From NCBI GenBank assembly GCA_009809945.1, contig WTPW01000660.1, positions 228,225 through 292,224 on the forward strand: a stretch of 64,000 nucleotides of DNA, written 5' to 3'. Positions within the stretch are counted from its first letter, which is position 1. The number at the start of each line of letters is the position of its first letter. Under the pieces are notes generated by a model. It made no database searches, was not told where the DNA came from, and saw only the letters and a program-made list of their open reading frames with translations. The DNA is from Gigaspora margarita (taxonomy: Eukaryota > Glomeromycota > Glomeromycetes > Diversisporales > Gigasporaceae). Both the position numbers and the translations under genes were made by a program. Positions 1 to 11,750 of the stretch are shown here, piece by piece.

Positions 1-950
1 AACATGATTACTACAATTAACCTGTTTGGATTGCATTATTTTGAGAATATTTTTAAATCTACAAGATTATTGATCTTTTTTTTTGATTATGATTAATACG
101 ATTAACCTATTTGGTATCTTTTATTTTTAGTGGTCTCTTTGTCATCACGATTTATCTCAAATTGGCTTATTAGTATATGCATGATAGTTTTAAAAAACTT
201 TATACTGTGCTACTATTTGTGAGGTTCTGGTTACTAACTTGTATAGGAGGATTATAGATCCTTTTTCTTGTTAAAAGTTTTTTTTAGATTCAAACCAAAC
301 CAGTTGCTTTAATGAGAAATTTGATATTTGGGAATTTAATCATGGGAATTATAATGTAATATCCAATGATGTATAAAATGTGAAATAGCAGTAAGTTTCT
401 TTATTTTATTAAAGAAATGTATTTGTGATTTATGTTTTTATTTACATTCTTGTTTTATGAATTTTTTAATTTAAATAAAAAAAATATATAATTTGGTTTA
501 CCCAAAAAAATCAAATTTTGATCAAATTTGTATTGAGATTTCAAATGAACTATATTATTATAAAATGTGATTTTTTATATAAATAAAAATGTAAAAGTAT
601 AATTACTGGTAATAAAAAGATAATCATAAAGCAGAAATGGATATAGAAATTATCCTGTTTGGGTTGTCAGGAACCAGTAAATTTTTTAACCTTAATTTAG
701 TTTTTAGCAATTAAAGGTTATACATGAAAACCAATCCCAGTAAATCGATTTCAACTGAAAAATGTGCTTGCAATATGATTTTAGAACAAGTTTGATTTAG
801 CCTCAATTGCATAGTTATGTATTTAAAGTAATACATAAAATATAAGCCCCAAACCAACCTTGCCAAAATCGATAACTGATACTGTGATAATAAATTGATA
901 TACCTCGAATGATCCATAATCAAAACTTGATAACGAGCTGATCAAACAAA
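1..950. other. AT-rich intergenic DNA, no gene seen
   Basis: I see no open frame with protein-like composition, no RNA gene and no clean repeat boundary. The few short frames are AT-rich and lack any recognisable motif. A long T run begins near 963. Confidence 0.6.
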
Positions 951-962
951 TTGAAAATTGCT

Positions 963-997
<35 letters not shown>

Positions 998-1018
998 NNN
1001 NNNNNNNNNNNNNNNNNN
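963..1018. other. poly-T tract followed by a 21-base assembly gap
   Basis: About 30 consecutive T residues run into N at 998-1018. The homopolymer is the likely reason the assembly broke. Whatever repeat end lies here is hidden. Confidence 0.9.
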
Positions 1019-1110
1019 TAATGGATGGACCGATCTGGATTGGTCCCAATTTATGGACCGTGGACTGCTTAGACCAGTTCAAAAGACTGGTTTGGACCGT
1101 AACATCCCTA
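1019..1110. repeat. possible hAT-type element end (fragment)
   Basis: This stretch is richer in GC than its surroundings and repeats 'ggaccg/ggaccag' motifs. Read from the right on the minus strand, its edge begins TAGGGATGTTACGGTCC, which resembles hAT terminal inverted repeats. The other end would lie in or beyond the gap. Related 'ggaccagt' text occurs at about 18,450-18,525. The assignment is tentative. Confidence 0.3.
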
Positions 1111-1138
1111 ATTTTAGTACTAATTCAACAAATTAGAG

Positions 1139-1288
1139 GTTGGAACTGGTTTTAAAATTTTGAGTTTATCACACCAAAATTTGAGTTTATCACATAAATG
1201 ATTGATAATTTATGTGATAAACTCGAATTTTAGTGTGATAAACTTGAAATTTGATGTAATAAACTCAAATTTTAAAACCGGTTCCAAC
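1139..1288. repeat. 150-bp hairpin MITE
   Basis: The two halves are near-perfect inverted copies. The left arm begins GTTGGAACTGGTTTTAAAAT and the right arm ends with its complement, GGTTCCAAC. The arms contain two or three repeats of 'GAGTTTATCACA' and meet around 1,198-1,210. No coding content. Family unknown. Confidence 0.7.
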
Positions 1289-3331
1289 ATCTACATCAAA
1301 TGCACCATGACTAGTATTCATTGTTTTGTAGTTAAAGCTTTTGCAATTAATGGCAGTACAAAGGTATGGAGATTTGCTATAGGTATTAGTAAATGACAGG
1401 ATATAAATTGAATAAGGTGGTAAGTTTAGCTATCATTAATATTGTAAGAAAGGAAGAATTGTATATTAAATGAGTCAGTTCAAATGTAGTCTATTCTGCT
1501 ATGATTAGCTCTGTTTAATCTGATAAAGAGCAGAGCTGATGAAAATTATAATAAAAGCCTAAGCAATGATAGAAATCAAATAATAATTTGCAACTTAGGG
1601 AATAATTTTTTTATGCCAAAAAATTTTCGAGTGCAAAAGAAAAAGAAAACTATATTTACAATTTATAATTTTATGAATAATTAAATTAAATATTTGTTAC
1701 AATGTGCAGCACTATTATAAGGCATTAACAATCAAACTCTCCCAGTGCAAAATGATTTTCCTAAACAGATAAACAAAAATTTCTTGCAACATACTGTAGG
1801 AAAAAATATAAATACATATAATAATAATTTTTATGCTGTATATAGAGTTTATTACTTGTTAATGTAAATAATTTAATTATAAATTGAAAATTATATGTAA
1901 TCTAATTTCAGGTCGTGATCAATATGCGTAAAATTAGAAACCTAAGTTGTCTTTATTTCAACTGAATATATTGGGTATTCATACATATGTTTATTATTAG
2001 AAATTTTTTGACATATCTTCTCTATCTACCCTATATACCATATCTACAGTATCATACATACTATCCTTTTTGTTATGTCAGCTTTTCTGCCATATTGACA
2101 TATATGGCATATTTGATAGATTTTTTAATCGATTAGAAAATACCACACTAGACTCAAAATAGAAGAAATGATCTAATAAAGTAGTTAGGATCAATTAAAG
2201 CTCTTGATTGATTATGGGAGAATTAATATGATGATTAATGAGATCGTGGTTATTGTTTTCATTGTATAATGTAATACAAGTTTTTAACATGATAGGAACT
2301 AATAAAAATTAATCAATATTTTTTAAAATATACGTACATCATTCAAAATTTCTAATTTATGACAAATATTGTTGTTATTATTATTATTATATATAATTTC
2401 AACAAAACCCGATTATCAATATACAGTAATGAAAGGAAAATATTTTGATTACAGAAAGAAGTGATAGGGAAAAAAGAAAATGATCAAGAGATAATGTGAT
2501 GGGGAAAAATAAATGGTCGAAAAAAAAGAAAATAATTGCGGAATAATGAGCATAGTGGAAACGCAGATTTTACGGAAAATCATGGAGATCCAAACGATTA
2601 TTGAACAATCAAATCAATTAAAAATTTTTTCAACACGGCGAATGAAACGTGAAATGAAAAGAAATAAAATTTAATGTTAAACTTTTATTGTTAAGCAATT
2701 CTACTAACTAATTATAACTAATTAAATTATTTATAAATAGAATTTGAGTTCTTCATAATAAGCTGTATTGGTTGGACTCCAAAGAATTATCCTGTTCAGA
2801 CTTTAGCTTTTCCAAATCAAGATACTACATTGCTCGTTACAAGGCAAAAAAAGAGGGAAATCTGGTAAATATTTAAAATTTATAGTTTTTTTTTGGTCCT
2901 TTTTAGATAAATAGTTACACGGTAATTTGCTCAATCGTTTTCTAGTAGGCCAGTATCAAAATCAATGCAATAACATTATAAAAATAAGAAAGCATTTAAT
3001 TATTTCTGTATTTAATCTTTTTTTATGTTGTGAAATGAATTTTTTTCTGATAGGACTACTACTTGAAAATTTATCAATAAAATGAAAATTTTAATCCTAA
3101 GTTGATTGCACTCTAATAATTAGTCCGATTAATAAAAATTTTCTTTCAATTCGGTAATTTTGGTAGCACAATATGTTAACTGATAACAAATTATTCATAT
3201 GATCAGTGCTTATTTATTTATTGATTTAATAACGTAAACTTTACACGTGCACATAATAAATTTTACTTTGAACAAGGTTCAAGGATATACTGTTAGTATT
3301 AATTTTATATTATTTACATAAGACGCAACCA
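1289..3331. other. AT-rich intergenic DNA, no supported gene
   Basis: No recognised gene. The only coding-like piece is about 2,740-2,868, downstream of a possible splice acceptor (ATAG), where two forward frames are open for about 40 codons. Neither matches a family I know, so no gene is called. Confidence 0.5.
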
Positions 3332-3340
3332 AATATTTTA

Positions 3341-3989
3341 GGTGAATTTACATATAAAGACCCGGTAAATGAAAATAATTACTCATACAGTACAAAGTGA
3401 AAATAATTACATATGTGGGCCCAAATTTTAAAAAATTTACAATCAAGAGTCCCAATTTATCGTAAATAATTAGATTTAGTAATAAGTTTTAGTATTTGAA
3501 ATTATATAAATGTAATTTTCTTTTGGAAATTAAACGTATTACTTTTTACTCAGTATTGCATTTATTTCTTTGCCAATTTTTAAAAGTAAGTAATTTTCTT
3601 TTTGCGGTTCGAAATATCTTCAATTAATGCGCAGTAACCTTAACAGAATATGAATCATGTTTTATACTAGTCTTGGTATATGATAGACTTATTAGTTAAG
3701 AACCAACTAAACTTTATGATATTGATAAATATAGTGCTTACCTAGTCGAACTTATCTTGGTTAAAAGAAAGGTTCATTAAGCGAAAAAGAGTATAGAATT
3801 TAAAATGTATAGAGTAATACATAAATACAGTGAAGACGTTCAAAGAACCAATATCGTCATAACGTAAAGTCACTTTGGCCTTTAATTGTAAAATTTTTTA
3901 AAATTTGGGCCTTTATATGTAATTATTTTTGCTTTGGGCCCTTATTTGTAATTATTATCATGTTCCGGGTACTTATATGTAAATTCTCC
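3341..3989. mobile_element. MULE-like MITE with 9-bp target duplication
   Basis: A 649-bp non-autonomous element. Its termini are inverted copies: the left begins GGTGAATTTACATATAAAGA and the right, on the other strand, begins GGAGAATTTACATATAAGTA, with further similarity through the GGGCCC-containing subterminal region. It is flanked exactly by AATATTTTA at 3,332-3,340 and 3,990-3,998. A 9-bp duplication is the Mutator signature. Part of the interior recurs, diverged, at about 18,012-18,300. No transposase is encoded. Confidence 0.8.
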
Positions 3990-4388
3990 AATATTTTATT
4001 TATATGAAAAGCACTTCAAGCTCGAGGATTTTTGTATTATAAACTAAAAGAATGTCAATAAATATTTATTTAATTGAATGAGCAAGAATAAAAAGCATAT
4101 ATTAATTGAAGTTACTCAAGTTCATAATTACATAATACTTTATTGATTTTATTTTAGTAATAAAAATTTCGCGTATATATTTGAATTATAAATATTGTTC
4201 AAAATAAGAAAATTAAATAAAAAATCTGACAAATGTTACAATATAAAAATAAATTTTTAGTTTTAATGTTACCTTCAATTGGACTTGTAATTTATATTTT
4301 TAAAGCAATTATTCAATATCTAAAATTACAATTAAATAAATTATAAACTGGTATATTTATTAATAAATTTTAATATTATAATACTCAC

Positions 4389-6433
4389 CATCAGGAATGT
4401 CAACGAGCTCCATAGACTTACTTGCTAAAATAATTCATATTTAAAATTAATATTGATTTTATTATAGCACAATATTTGTTTTATATAATTACAGAAAATA
4501 AGTAAAACAATAATTTTTATATAATGTAATATATAATATTGTAATATAGTAACTTACCTGAATATCATCTCTTATATGCATAGTTGATATATATTTACTA
4601 TTATGTGGATGATGTTTAGGTGGATTAATAGTTTTAATAATATTTTTGTTTTTATTATTTGCATCCTTAAATTGATTAGAATTTATTCCGGCAAGATACC
4701 ATCCTCTTAATATTTCATATAATTCATTAATATTTGGCCTCTTTAATGGATCATTATTCCAACATTTTTCCATTAATTCTTTGTAACATTTAGGTATAAA
4801 AACATTCTGATTTGCTCGTGGACGTTCTCCTTTACAAATAGCTACTGACAAGCCAATATCATCGTGCATTTCATTAGGAAAAGGTAATTCTTCACTTGCA
4901 ATAACCCACATAATAATTCCAAAGTTATATATATCTGAAGCTGAAGTATAAGGGCATCTTTTTATTACTTCTGGTGCGATATATGGTAAAACACCAAATA
5001 TACCAGAGCTTGCAGAATTTGTTGTATCTTTGTCTTCATAAAATGACAATCCAAGATCTGAAATGTAAATTGAATTATTATAACCAACTAAAATATTTCC
5101 TGTATGAAAATCACGATGAACTAGACCAGCAGAATGGATTGTTTTTAATCCATTAACAATCTCCATTAAAATTCGCAATTTTTCAAACCAATCTATATTC
5201 CCAAAATTCTGTTCTAAATATTTCCAAAGATCACATTTAAATAGCTCTGCAATAATTAAATAAGAATTTGTATTAGGATCCTTACTTAATCCATAACATT
5301 TAAGAACATCGGAATTTACTAAATCGTTTCTACATGAAATAGCAGATACTATAAGTGCAATTGGCTATATAAAATTATAGTAAATTATTATTTTATATAT
5401 GAATATATGCATAAAATATTAGTAAGCAGTTACGTACCTCTCTGAAAATTTCTGAAGTTTTAGATTCATCAGTTGTTTTATAAGATGAATTTTCGATACT
5501 TTTAATAGCTACTTTGCATTATCCTAAACTGCGAAATTCACCAAACATAATCATATCTAAAGGGCCATCTAACCAAACAGCTGGATGAACTGCACCATAA
5601 CCACCTTTTCCAATCAATTTCAAAATTTTAAGTCGATCATAAGGGATCCATTCAATATAATCAACTTTGTGTTTAGCATTTAATTGATAATATTTAATTA
5701 AATCATCGATTTCATTATCACCACTTGTCCAATTTTGAAAATTATTTTGAAAATAATTTTTTCCACAATTTTGACACCATCTCCATCCTGAACGTTGTTT
5801 ACCACAATACGTACAAATTGGTATTAAGAGACGAAACAAAAATTTTCCAAAAGTATACCAAAGAATCAATTCATTTTTGAATGCTTGTAATGAAATGGTT
5901 TTTTCTATAATCATTCGAATAAATAGAATACATAATAAAACTAATAGTGTAATAAATATCATAAAAAGAATTTCAATAAAATGTAAATAAAATGAACTAA
6001 TAAATGAATTTGAAAATAATATAGTTTCTGCCAAGTTTTTAAATAAAATTGTTAATAATACTATAGCTATAGCGTGAGTACTCAATAGAAAAGTTATTTC
6101 GAGGGCATCTTCTGAACGAAAATGACTAGCAACTGAAATAGTTGCAATTCTTGCCATTGAAATAATAATGACAGTAGCAAAAGTGTATAGTTCATACATA
6201 GCTGTTAAAGCAGGTATAGTTGCCAAAGCAATTATTCCTCGAAGATGGTATTTAACGAAATAAAGAAATTCTCTAATGCGTAGATCTAAATTCATGTAAG
6301 AATAAATGAAGAGTCCAGTATAAAGCAATGGAGCTCTATACGGTGAATCCATGTCACCTATCAAATACCCTAAACATACATACGATAAAGTAATTAGAAT
6401 TGACGTGAAAACAATTTTCAAAATAACTTTCAT
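4389..6433 (-). CDS. multi-pass membrane TKL-like protein kinase, interrupted by one stop
   Basis: Likely a serine/threonine or dual-specificity kinase of the tyrosine-kinase-like type. Exon 1 runs from ATG at 6,433 to 5,438, exon 2 from 5,364 to 4,558, and a 28-nt exon from about 4,416 to 4,389; introns follow GT-AG and the first is 73 bp. Residues 1-175 hold about five hydrophobic segments. A zinc-ribbon-like pair of Cys pairs follows (C207, C210, C220, C223). The kinase domain starts with the glycine loop GKGGYGAV near 275. VAIK puts the ATP-binding lysine near 311, HRD is near 415-417 with N422, DLG replaces DFG at 435-437, and APE ends near 464. An in-frame TAA lies at codon 305, just before VAIK. 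CAA is the simplest ancestral codon, so this is a recent pseudogene, a sequencing error or a spliced site. The last exon was not found; a donor GTGAGT follows 4,389. The kinase call is firm; the membrane fusion is inferred from hydrophobicity. Confidence 0.8.
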
Positions 6434-7009
6434 CCTTTCTTTATCAAAAAATGATAAATTATTTTATGGATGATGCATGGCGTTAAATTTAATACAATTA
6501 ATCTACTAGCATTTTTTACAAACGATGATCTTGTGTATTTTTTTTATTATACTGTATCACATTATATTAAACGTCCTAATTGTATCTACTTTATTTGTGC
6601 ATGTAATACAATGAAATAGCCAATCGGAGAATGCAAATTTTGACTATTCCGACATAGAATCCTAACACGTATTTAAGGTGAAAAAGGCGAAAATACGCAA
6701 AAACTAGTGTTTAAATCGACCTTAGTGCACTAATTAAAAATGTCGGGAATAAAGTTTTACATATAACAAGTGTTAATCTGTTTTTATAGCCTAAATTTTT
6801 ATCTCACTTAGTTTATTTACAAAATCGGATTTCCTTTTTTGGTTTGTATCACCCGCGCAAAAAGTGCATAGAAATGAAGGTTTTAATTACATAAACAGAA
6901 AATCACTTATGTAACATTATGTGAGTGTTGTGCAGTAAAGTTTTCGAAAACCATCGCACGCATGTTTGTTTATATTAGGACGATCTGATATACCGGAGTT
7001 GAATTTTAT
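6434..7009. repeat. kinase 5' flank containing a dispersed repeat copy (about 6,665-6,860)
   Basis: No gene. The segment around 6,665-6,860 (shared text such as 'tgcactaattaaaaa' and 'gtttatttacaaaat') resembles 20,455-20,660, so this is a dispersed repeat seen twice here. No clear promoter element can be named in such AT-rich sequence. Confidence 0.5.
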
Positions 7010-7219
7010 TTGATAAATACAGATTATATTAGTTGCGATTATGCGTTATTGAAACTGAAATATGATATGCTATCGAAAATAGCAAATAATATTGCGTCGG
7101 GAGATCACCGTAAGCAGTTGAGTTTGTTTGTGCGTGTTGTGGTCTTGGAAGAACTTATGAACTTCGGTGCCAACTTATTTGAAACCCAATCATTAAAGGA
7201 TTGGATATTTATAAAATGA
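7010..7219 (+). CDS. hypothetical short open frame, possible internal exon
   Basis: A 69-codon frame that opens on TTG, not ATG. Its amino-acid composition looks like real protein (for example 'KIANNIASGDHRKQLSLFV'). A plausible splice acceptor precedes it ('aaatacag'), so it could be an exon of an unrecognised gene or a relic. I do not recognise a family. No upstream exon was found. Confidence 0.2.
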   Translation: MINTDYISCDYALLKLKYDMLSKIANNIASGDHRKQLSLFVRVVVLEELMNFGANLFETQSLKDWIFIK

Positions 7220-7410
7220 ATGTAACTTTTAATATTAGGAGAACGTATATTATGTTTATTATATGAAAGTTATTTATTTATATGTTATAAAAGATCAAGG
7301 TTCTTCCTTTTCTCTACATAAAGCGAGAAGTTATGATAAAAATTTAAATAATACTATTTATAGAAAAGTAGTGTAAAGTTAACTTATGAAAATTTTTCGA
7401 ACATCGGCTT

Positions 7411-7457
7411 AGCGCTGGCGGTAGTTTCGCGCCTGCATAACGCAGGCTGACCGCTAA
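7411..7457. repeat. GC-rich hairpin related to repeats at 10.2 and 13.3 kb
   Basis: A palindromic segment built on 'GCCTGCATAACGCAGGC' with flanking GCGGT/ACCGC. It is a diverged relative of the hairpins at 10,155-10,190, 10,225-10,262 and 13,334-13,370, but lies outside the element holding those. Confidence 0.55.
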
Positions 7458-8600
7458 TATGAACATGTGATATTGATATTCAACAGTTATGATTATGAAT
7501 ATGGCAGGTTCCAAAAGAGTAAGTTATACCATTTTCGTTTTATCTTTTTGTTTTTTTTTTAATATGATCGTCAGAAGTTGGAGTATGACTTCTTCACGAA
7601 GGCCATTATTGTCACTGGGTGATTCTATATGCGTCTATGGATGTATCTGATGACCATCCACAATCTTCTGAATGAATGGTAGCTGCACGCCTACAACTAT
7701 AATTCGTTGTTTCGCCTGTCTGGAAACTCGCCCTGCAATGTTCAGCAGGTACTTCGAGTCATTAGTTGACCAATTCTTTGTGGCTACGTTGCTATTGGAG
7801 TGTGTGGTGGATTTGTCCCGCGGATTACATATATGTTTTAATGCCTTAATCGGATATAGGTCGTCGTTTTTTTTTTTTTTGGTCTATTATCGAAATTAGA
7901 TGCTCTGCAGGTTTTTTTTTTGAGCTTATTACCGAAATTAGGTTTATATATACTATATATATATATATATATTGGTTCTGGTAATAAGATTGTTGCAAAG
8001 GTGTTGTTACCCATTTTGTTGAATTAAGACTCGTGTTGTTAGAGTTTTTTTTTTTCTTTTTTATTTTTGTTATACCTTGTTGGGAGTCAGGCAAAAGGTC
8101 GCTCAGTCAGAAGCCGTTGAATGTTACCAGCACGAACTGATTCTTAACTCCAGGTTTTTTTATGTGCCTCAGGTAAGTTTCTATATCACGTAAGGTCTGT
8201 TTGTTTCGACAAGATGCTCTGGTGCTTTCAATTTTGTGGCCTTGTTTTTATTTTCTATTTTTTATTATTTTTTACCGATGCCCTTGGAAAAAGAACTTCA
8301 CCCTGTATAGGCGTAATAGACTATTGTCTTTTTTTTTCAAATTGTGCTTCTGAAAAATTATGTTGCTTCGAATTCATTCAGTTCGAACGCTATTAAATTG
8401 TGGTCTAGAGATTTACTTTGGCTATTCTGTATAACTAATTTAACATTTAGGAGATGCGTGAGGGAGGTAACTTTCGTTGAGTATATTTGTCTTGTATTTT
8501 TTAACTTATAAGTGCTGAATATTAAAGCTTATAAATTGCTTTAAATAGATATGCGCATGGATCGGTACGATTCTTTTTTTTCTTGATCTGTGAGTGATTC
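7458..8600. other. no recognised gene; moderately GC-richer stretch with T runs
   Basis: Between about 7,570 and 7,860 base composition is more balanced than the surroundings, but frames are short and match no family I know. Homopolymer T runs and an AT dinucleotide run (about 7,948-7,974) follow. Confidence 0.4.
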
Positions 8601-9430
8601 ATCATAGTTATTCATCATAACTCGATTTCTAATGAATTGTGTAAATCTTTAGACGATCCTTCATATTTATTTGTCACGCACTGCATCGGCTTAATGCCCC
8701 TAAATTATTTAGTTTGATTTCTAATGATTTATTTAAATGTGCAAGTGGCTTTCCGTATTTATTCATCTTGCGATAAGTTATTCCACGACTTTTTGACTTC
8801 ATTACAACATTGGTTTGATTCTAGTGACCCATTTAATTCTGCGAGTGGCTCTTTATATCTTTCGTAATGTGATAAGTTCCACTATAGTCACTTTAATGTC
8901 GGTGCATCATCTTTTTCAATTTATAGTGATTCATTCAAATTATTTTACATACTTATTCGTCAAGTGATGAATTACTCCATGACTATTTATTGCAAGAGAA
9001 TTTCTATTTGTACACTAGTGTTTACACACGGGTACATGTAATAACTCAAAATTTTACTTATTAAAATACTCTTCGAGTTCTAACAAAAAATATTCCTTGC
9101 ATAGTTTTAGCATAAACTATAAATCTTTCAATCCCAATGCTAACCCTTACCCTAACCTCAAATTAGTTTAATTTTTTGGTTCTAATTTATAGGTTACACA
9201 GATTTGCAAATTAATTTATGTGTACACACTAGTGTATAATAAGCTATTTTCTTATTGCAAACACTCCATTATAATGATTTGCTTAAATATGTATTATCTA
9301 TTCATCATGCGATCAGTTGCACTACATTGATCTAATGCCCGTGCACTCTGACTCGATTCTGATAGCTCATTTAAATCTGCAAACGACACTTCATCTTTAT
9401 TTGTTCATCATGTGATAATTTGATCACGAG
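8600..9430. repeat. diverged tandem array, unit about 100-115 bp
   Basis: Five or six decayed units share the order 'gatttctaatgatttattta', 'gcaagtggct', 'tatttattcatc', 'gcgataagtt', then a TGACTT-like tail. Starts are visible near 8,623, 8,715, 8,815, 8,920, 9,265 and 9,355. A MITE at 9,013-9,234 interrupts the fourth unit. Confidence 0.55.
9013..9234. mobile_element. TA-flanked MITE (Tc1/mariner-like)
   Basis: Terminal inverted repeats start CACTAGTGTTTACAC on the left and CACTAGTGTGTACAC on the right (other strand), with TA at 9,011-9,012 and 9,235-9,236. The interior has a patch of degenerate CCCTAA repeats. The interior text 'gttctaacaaaaaatattccttgca' (split here: gttctaacaaaaa, then ttccttgca) is shared with about 35,820-35,860. 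Confidence 0.7.
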
Positions 9431-9600
9431 AATGATATTGCACTATTCGCAAAATTTAAACAAGGACTGCATGAAGAAAATCGCTTAAATACAGGAAAAT
9501 TATTAGAAATGGAATTTAATAATGCATTTTTATTATTATACTGTATAATGCTGATTTCAATTTCAAACTTCAACAATTCAGTAAAGATATTGATATTAAT
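9418..9600 (+). pseudogene. possible coding relic, family unknown
   Basis: A forward frame from about 9,418 reads protein-like text (for example 'ALFAKFKQGLHEENRLNTGK') for about 40 codons before becoming hydrophobic and ending. There is no start codon, no splice partner and no recognised family. It may be a fragment of a transposon protein. Confidence 0.2.
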
Positions 9601-9735
9601 GATGCTGACAAAATTATTTTTGCGATGACGAGTGACATCGTCATGGTTTCATCATGATGAAACCTTGACGATTTATGAAACTCCGACGATTGATGAAACC
9701 TATGCCGAATTGACGAAGCCTATGACGAATTTTTA
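9600..9735. repeat. short CpG-containing repeat cluster (GATGAAACC / GACGAA)
   Basis: Tandem short motifs 'gatgaaacctatg', 'ccgaattgacgaagcc', 'tatgacgaat'. A decayed inverted relative with CG changed to CA/TG lies at about 21,150-21,230. Confidence 0.5.
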
Positions 9736-10000
9736 TAGCTTTAGGTTTAAATTATCAGATATTTTATAGTAAAGATGGTAAAGACAGTAAAGATTAAGCA
9801 AGTATTGAATTTAGTTTCTATCTTTATACATATTAGTTGTTTTATTCGCGATGATTTATTAAAGTTTAAAATTTCAATTAACCAATAAAATTTTTGCGAT
9901 TTCATGAGATGAAAAGAACTGCACGCATGTGATATAATAGTTGGACGCATTCCAGCACTAATAGCGCTGGATATTCAAACTTTATTAAAGAGATATATAG

Positions 10001-10148
10001 CATACATCAGTGCGTTTGATGTATAATTGAAGAGATAATAGCATACATCAGTGCGTTTGATGTATAATTAAAGAGACATACATCAATGCGATTGATGTAT
10101 AATTGACAGAGATATATAGCCTACATCAGTGCGTTTGATGTATAATTG
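10001..10148. repeat. subterminal tandem repeat, 4 units of about 36-45 bp
   Basis: Units begin near 10,001, 10,042, 10,078 and 10,121 and share 'acatcagtgcgtttgatgta' followed by 'taatt' and an AGAGATA spacer. One inverted unit sits at about 13,466-13,490 in the opposite terminal region. Confidence 0.85.
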
Positions 10149-10154
10149 GCATTA

Positions 10155-10262
10155 GCCGGTGGTTTCCCACCTGCATAAATGCAGGCCGGCTGTTAGCCAG
10201 AAGCTTTGAAGTCACATGATTTTTGGCCGGTGGTCTCCCACCTGCATAATGCAGGCCGGCCG
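10155..10262. repeat. two GGCCGG hairpins in tandem
   Basis: Two copies (10,155-10,190 and 10,225-10,262) of GCCGGTGG...CCCACCTGCAT-ATGCAGGCCGGC. Each can fold on itself, with TGCAT/ATGCA as the inner stem and GCCGG/CCGGC as the outer. They are subterminal parts of the surrounding element. Confidence 0.7.
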
Positions 10263-10718
10263 TAAAAAGACATTTAAGCTGCACAAAATGGCAGGATTCT
10301 ACGTGAGAGAGGGTAGGGCAGGGTGCGAAATTGCTTTGCCTCTTGAAAGGCTTCTGTCGTACTGCACAGCCGCTCCTCCGTTTAAGGGTAGGGGGTACAA
10401 ATTGCAAATTACATATAAAATTTGTGGTATTGATTTTTAAAATTTTGTAAAATTTTTTTAAGCAAATCGTTTTTAAACTATTAAATAATATTATAGAGCA
10501 GGTTTTTCTGATTCTAAAAATAGCAAATTTATTAAATTGGTTGAATATTTGTCAAGTTATGACGATTTAAATTTAGGTATCAAAAGTTGTTTACAATAAT
10601 CATATGATGATCATATGATATCGACCAATCAAAATTAATCGTTTTGTGTAACTGGGGGAATTTGAGCCAACTGGAGGAAACTTTATGATATATAGAAGTC
10701 TAATTTTTTTTAAATATA

Positions 10719-11408
10719 TCTATACTATTAAATCTCTATGATGTGTCCGCGTTAAATTATGAATACACACAAACATGAATGTTGTCAAGAAAACCGGGAT
10801 TTGGATTTTTTTTTCCTTATGTTGTCACGAGATAAATTTTCTCTCCGAAGCTAAAAGTTCAATTGCGCTGTAAATCCCGTAAATAAATAATCAAGGAGCC
10901 ACAAATATTAAGGCTAAGTAATATTCACTAAAATATGACTCATGTAATGACCGCAAATAATCAAAAAGCCACAAATATCAAAGCTAAGTAATATTCGCTA
11001 AAATATGACTTATGTGGTGGCCGCAATATGGTAAATCTCTATGATGTGCCCACATTAAAAACGTTCTGATTGGTTTGCTTATGCATACACACGAACATGA
11101 ATGTTGTCAAGAAAACCGGATTTGGCGTTTTTTTTTTCCTTATGTTGTCACGAGATAAATTGATCTCTCCGAAGTTAAAAGTTTAATTGCGCTGTAAATC
11201 CTGTGAATAAATAATCAGGGAGCCACAAATATCAAAGCTAAGTAATATTCACTAAAATATGACTCATGTGGTGACCACAAATAATCAAAAAGCCACAAAT
11301 ATCTAGGCTAAGTAATTATTCGCTAAAATATGACTTATGTGGTGGCCGCAATACGGTACAGTAATAATTATTTTTACTGCACGCCCGTAGGACGTGCAAG
11401 AATGCTAG
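10719..11408 (+). mobile_element. non-autonomous Helitron
   Basis: Starts with TCTATACTATTAAATC directly after an A and ends with CTAG directly before a T, as expected for A|T insertion without duplication. A hairpin (GCACGCCC-gta-GGACGTGC, 11,379-11,397) ends 11 bases before the terminus, the classic Helitron 3' structure. The 690-bp body is two tandem copies of about 310 bp (10,731-11,032 and 11,033-11,354), each containing two shorter repeats with 'gccacaaatatc' and 'ctaaaatatgact'. No Rep/helicase is encoded. Confidence 0.85.
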
Positions 11409-11750
11409 TTTTGTTTACATGGATCAGAACGAAAAAACACAAGAACATAGAAACTGCAGTCCAAAAATTTCACCACGAATTTGTAAATATGGATGTAAAA
11501 TGCTAGGCACGAGCTAGCATTTTAGTACTAGTACTCTGTGCTCATGTCTATAAAAGTGTTTAGGGCTTTTGTAATTATAGTACAGGTATTAGCCCTATGC
11601 ATTGACAATAGTCACGCTAGGGTTATTATCGCGAGGATAACCTGATTTGTGGCTTATATGAAATTGAGGCTTATATGAAAAGGTAATAGCATATGATTGT
11701 ATAGATTATAGATATGCACTATAACAAATTTATAACGTTTTTTTTAATAG

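Noticed and set aside
2740-2868. Coding-like stretch open in two forward frames
   Set aside because: No start, no convincing exon partner and no recognised family. Kept only as a note in the intergenic entry.
10126-10440. Overlapping open frames on both strands (93 and 74 codons)
   Set aside because: They run through the terminal hairpins and inverted modules of a transposable element, and no family resembles them. They are by-products of GC-rich repeat sequence.
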